Shown piece after piece: positions 62,286 through 64,000 of a stretch of DNA of 64,000 nt. The stretch is from Comamonadaceae bacterium (GTDB taxonomy: Bacteria; Pseudomonadota; Gammaproteobacteria; Burkholderiales; Burkholderiaceae_C): the NCBI GenBank assembly GCA_947450675.1, contig CANFWI010000011.1, positions 1-64,000 of the forward strand, read 5' to 3'. How positions within the stretch are numbered: position 1 is the stretch's first letter; each line of letters starts with the position of its first letter. A model generated the notes under the pieces. That model was given only the letters and a program-made list of their open reading frames with translations, made no database searches and was not told the DNA's origin. The translations under genes and the position numbers were made by a program.

Positions 62286-63191
62286 TCAGCCGGTCTTTTT
62301 GAGCAACTGCAATGCCAGCGCGTGTAAGCGGTGCTTTGGCTCTGTCAGCGCGTCGACAACGCTGAAATGATTCAAACCGGCCAGTGCTTCACTCACCGGC
62401 ACGACTTTCTTACCCCAAGCGGTTTGAATCAGCGCGTTGTGGCGCAAAAATTCAGGGCTTTCATTCGCTCCCGCGACGCAGTAAAGCTCACCGTGGCGAG
62501 GTGCCGGCAGCCATGCTGGACTGGCCTGCAGCACCTGCTCTGGCGTCAGGCGCAGATCGTCCTTCACAAAAGGCGCGTGCATCATCGACTCCAGCTCAAA
62601 CAACCCCGAAATCGACAGCGCATTTTTCACCACATCGACGGGCAAGTCGGCGGCCCACCGCTTCCACTGGCAAGCCAACAACATGGCCGCCAAGTGACCG
62701 CCAGCAGAGTGGCCAACCACCGTGATGCGATTCGGGTCACCGCCAAATTCCGCCGCATGTCGGTAAGTCCAGGCCAGTGCCTTGACCATTTGCAACGTGA
62801 TGTCCGGGATGCTGACCGATGGGCATAAATCGTAATTCGGCACCACCACGCAAGCGCCAGCAGCACTCAAGGAAGGCGCCAAAAAAGAATGGTCGGCTTT
62901 GTCAAGTGAGCGCCAATAACCACCATGAATGAACACCAGCACCGGAGCGCCGCCACGCTTTGAGCCTTTGCCAGGCGACAACTTGCCGCTCTTGCTGGCC
63001 GAAAAAATATCGAGTTTTTCACCCGCACTGTCGCCGTAAGCTAGGTCAATGGCGCAGTTCTGCTGCTGCCGCGCCAAGCGCGAATCTTCGGTCCAGCGGG
63101 CGAAATAACGCGCATGGTCTGGCACCAGCGCACGGTTGTTGTACATGCGGTCTAGCCAGACCGGGTCGAACTGAGAGTTGGGGGTCAACAT
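62286..63191 (-). CDS. Alpha/beta hydrolase, kynurenine-formamidase-like esterase
   Basis: 301 aa from the ATG at 63191; the extra 14 residues upstream are unlikely. HGGYWRSLDKADH near 105 is the oxyanion motif of the kynurenine formamidase/HSL-like group, and GHSAGGHLAA holds the nucleophile Ser. Catalytic His is near the C-terminus (LNHFSVVDAL). It may hydrolyse an ester or formamide produced by the neighbouring oxygenase and dehydrogenase, but no kynurenine pathway gene is present. Convergent with the SAF dehydrogenase gene (20 bases). Confidence 0.9.
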   Translation of the reverse strand: MLTPNSQFDPVWLDRMYNNRALVPDHARYFARWTEDSRLARQQQNCAIDLAYGDSAGEKLDIFSASKSGKLSPGKGSKRGGAPVLVFIHGGYWRSLDKADHSFLAPSLSAAGACVVVPNYDLCPSVSIPDITLQMVKALAWTYRHAAEFGGDPNRITVVGHSAGGHLAAMLLACQWKRWAADLPVDVVKNALSISGLFELESMMHAPFVKDDLRLTPEQVLQASPAWLPAPRHGELYCVAGANESPEFLRHNALIQTAWGKKVVPVSEALAGLNHFSVVDALTEPKHRLHALALQLLKKTG

Positions 63192-63240
63192 GGCTTGATG
63201 CCTTGAAAAAAACAAGTCGACATCTTGGCACAAGCACTAA

Positions 63241-63320
63241 ACCAAATGTTCGAGCAATTTTTGAACAAGTGTTTTCCCTAAAACGACATTCAACGACGCA
63301 CTCACAAGCCAACATTTGGT
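63241..63320. promoter_or_regulatory. Perfect 10-base inverted repeat pair between two divergent hydrolase genes
   Basis: ACCAAATGTT at 63241-63250 and AACATTTGGT at 63311-63320 are exact inverse complements, with centres 70 bases apart. They flank the shared promoter region of the divergent genes starting at 63191 and 63375. This is consistent with a repressor that binds two half-sites and loops DNA. Confidence 0.45.
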
Positions 63321-63374
63321 AATAATCAAATCATCAAAACAATGGCGCTTCACAACGCCGCACAAGGAGACAAA

Positions 63375-64000
63375 ATGACAACGGTGACATGGACTGGCGG
63401 CGTAGAACACTGGATTCACAAGGGCGATATTCGGCTCTTCATGTGGGAGAAAAAAGCCTCACCCAAAGTGCCGCATGCAGGCACCATCTTTTTTGTGCAT
63501 GGCTCGTCGATGGCATCACAGCCGACCTTTGATTTGTATGTTCCGGGTCGCCCTTACTCGTCGGCCATGGACTGGTTTTCTGACCACGGCTTTGACACCT
63601 GGACCATGGACAACGAAGGCTACGGCCGCTCGGACAAACACCGCGACATCAACTTCGACATCAGCAACGGGGCGGATGACTTGGCCGTTGGCAGCCAGTA
63701 CATCATGGACAAAACTGGCGCCACTTCCCTGCTGATGTATGGCATTTCATCGGGTGCACTGAAGGCGGCGTTGTTCACAGAACGGCATCCCGAACGAGTC
63801 GCCAAGTTGGCGCTGGACGCCTTTGTCTGGACTGGTGAAGGCAGCCACACACTGGATCAACGCAAGAAAAAATTGCCTGAATTTTTGGCTCAAAACCGTC
63901 GTCCCATCGACCGAGATTTTGTCCACAGTATTTTCAAACGCGACCATCCAGACACCACCGACCCGGTCACCGTCAACGCTTTTGCAGACGCGATTTTGAC
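63375..64000 (+). CDS. Alpha/beta hydrolase, 3' end beyond the window
   Basis: The frame is open from an ATG at 63375 (AAGGAGA 5 bases upstream) to the edge, 208 codons. An FFVHGSSMASQPTFDL oxyanion region near 42-57 and MYGISSGALKAALF with nucleophile Ser near 122 identify an alpha/beta hydrolase. The region around TWMDNEGYGRSDK, here TWTMDNEGYGRSD, is as in lipase or haloalkane-dehalogenase relatives. It lacks a signal peptide. It probably belongs to the same catabolic locus as the divergent esterase; the catalytic Asp and His fall after the window. Confidence 0.9.
   Translation, partial: MTTVTWTGGVEHWIHKGDIRLFMWEKKASPKVPHAGTIFFVHGSSMASQPTFDLYVPGRPYSSAMDWFSDHGFDTWTMDNEGYGRSDKHRDINFDISNGADDLAVGSQYIMDKTGATSLLMYGISSGALKAALFTERHPERVAKLALDAFVWTGEGSHTLDQRKKKLPEFLAQNRRPIDRDFVHSIFKRDHPDTTDPVTVNAFADAIL

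Noticed and set aside
1-64000. CRISPR arrays, tRNA or rRNA genes, prophage or integrase genes
   Set aside because: No regularly spaced repeats, no cloverleaf-like gaps and no phage or recombinase proteins were seen; the gaps are too short and are explained.

Overview
The window reads as chromosomal DNA of a betaproteobacterium, most likely Burkholderiales/Comamonadaceae (Rhodoferax/Polaromonas/Limnohabitans-like). The basis is moderately high GC, two TRAP transporters, a FolE2-Dxs-IspA-XseB cluster, a BPSS1780-family membrane protein, a DUF2782-like gene beside polA and an aerobic CO-dehydrogenase-like cox cluster. It is gene dense: no gap exceeds 300 bases, and I see no tRNA, rRNA, CRISPR array, integrase or transposase. 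Two genes run off the ends: a 5-oxoprolinase at base 1 and an alpha/beta hydrolase at base 64000.

Layout. 1-5640: 5-oxoprolinase (minus), a divergent TRAP transporter operon and crcB. 5756-12921: a tightly overlapping plus-strand operon encoding a SEDS (RodA/FtsW-like) membrane protein, a class-B PBP-like transpeptidase, a 96-aa protein, a degenerate FHA protein, a PP2C phosphatase and a membrane-anchored degenerate Ser/Thr kinase. 12935-18663: a convergent minus-strand cluster of five exported proteins (a lipoprotein, three proteins of unknown family and a glycine-zipper protein). 18939-26673: form II cox (molybdenum hydroxylase) operon coxSLMDEG plus xdhC. 26874-28444: copper-handling trio (PCuAC, YcnI, DUF2946). 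28484-32130: tungstate ABC transporter tupABC with a divergent ModE-like regulator. 32079-34497: EgtB/SenA-type enzyme and divergent selD. 34615-38226: second TRAP transporter, with permeases and binding protein convergent on a bidirectional terminator. 38356-42285: folE2, dxs, ispA, xseB. 42480-48794: Rieske oxygenase, PAS-GGDEF-EAL-CZB protein, sulfurtransferase carrying an inserted palindromic repeat, GIY-YIG protein and ZIP transporter. 48898-59707: dienelactone hydrolase, polA, DUF2782-like protein, thrB, BPSS1780 protein, cysK, uvrD-like helicase and guaC. 60002-64000: PhyH-type dioxygenase, SAF-domain dehydrogenase and two hydrolases, probably a small catabolic locus.

The most interesting element is 5756-12921, with the convergent exported-protein cluster to 18663. 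SEDS + PBP + FHA + PP2C phosphatase + Ser/Thr kinase is the gene content of the actinobacterial rodA-pbpA-fha-pstP-pkn wall-growth cluster, yet here it sits in a betaproteobacterium with strongly degenerate motifs. It looks like a phospho-regulated, specialised peptidoglycan or envelope system and I do not recognise it as described. Secondary points: a palindromic repeat inserted in frame in a sulfurtransferase gene, a G10 tract in front of a c-di-GMP enzyme, a Mo-hydroxylase cluster near a tungstate importer, and a senA/selD pair without senB. All functional statements come from motif reading; no database search was run.
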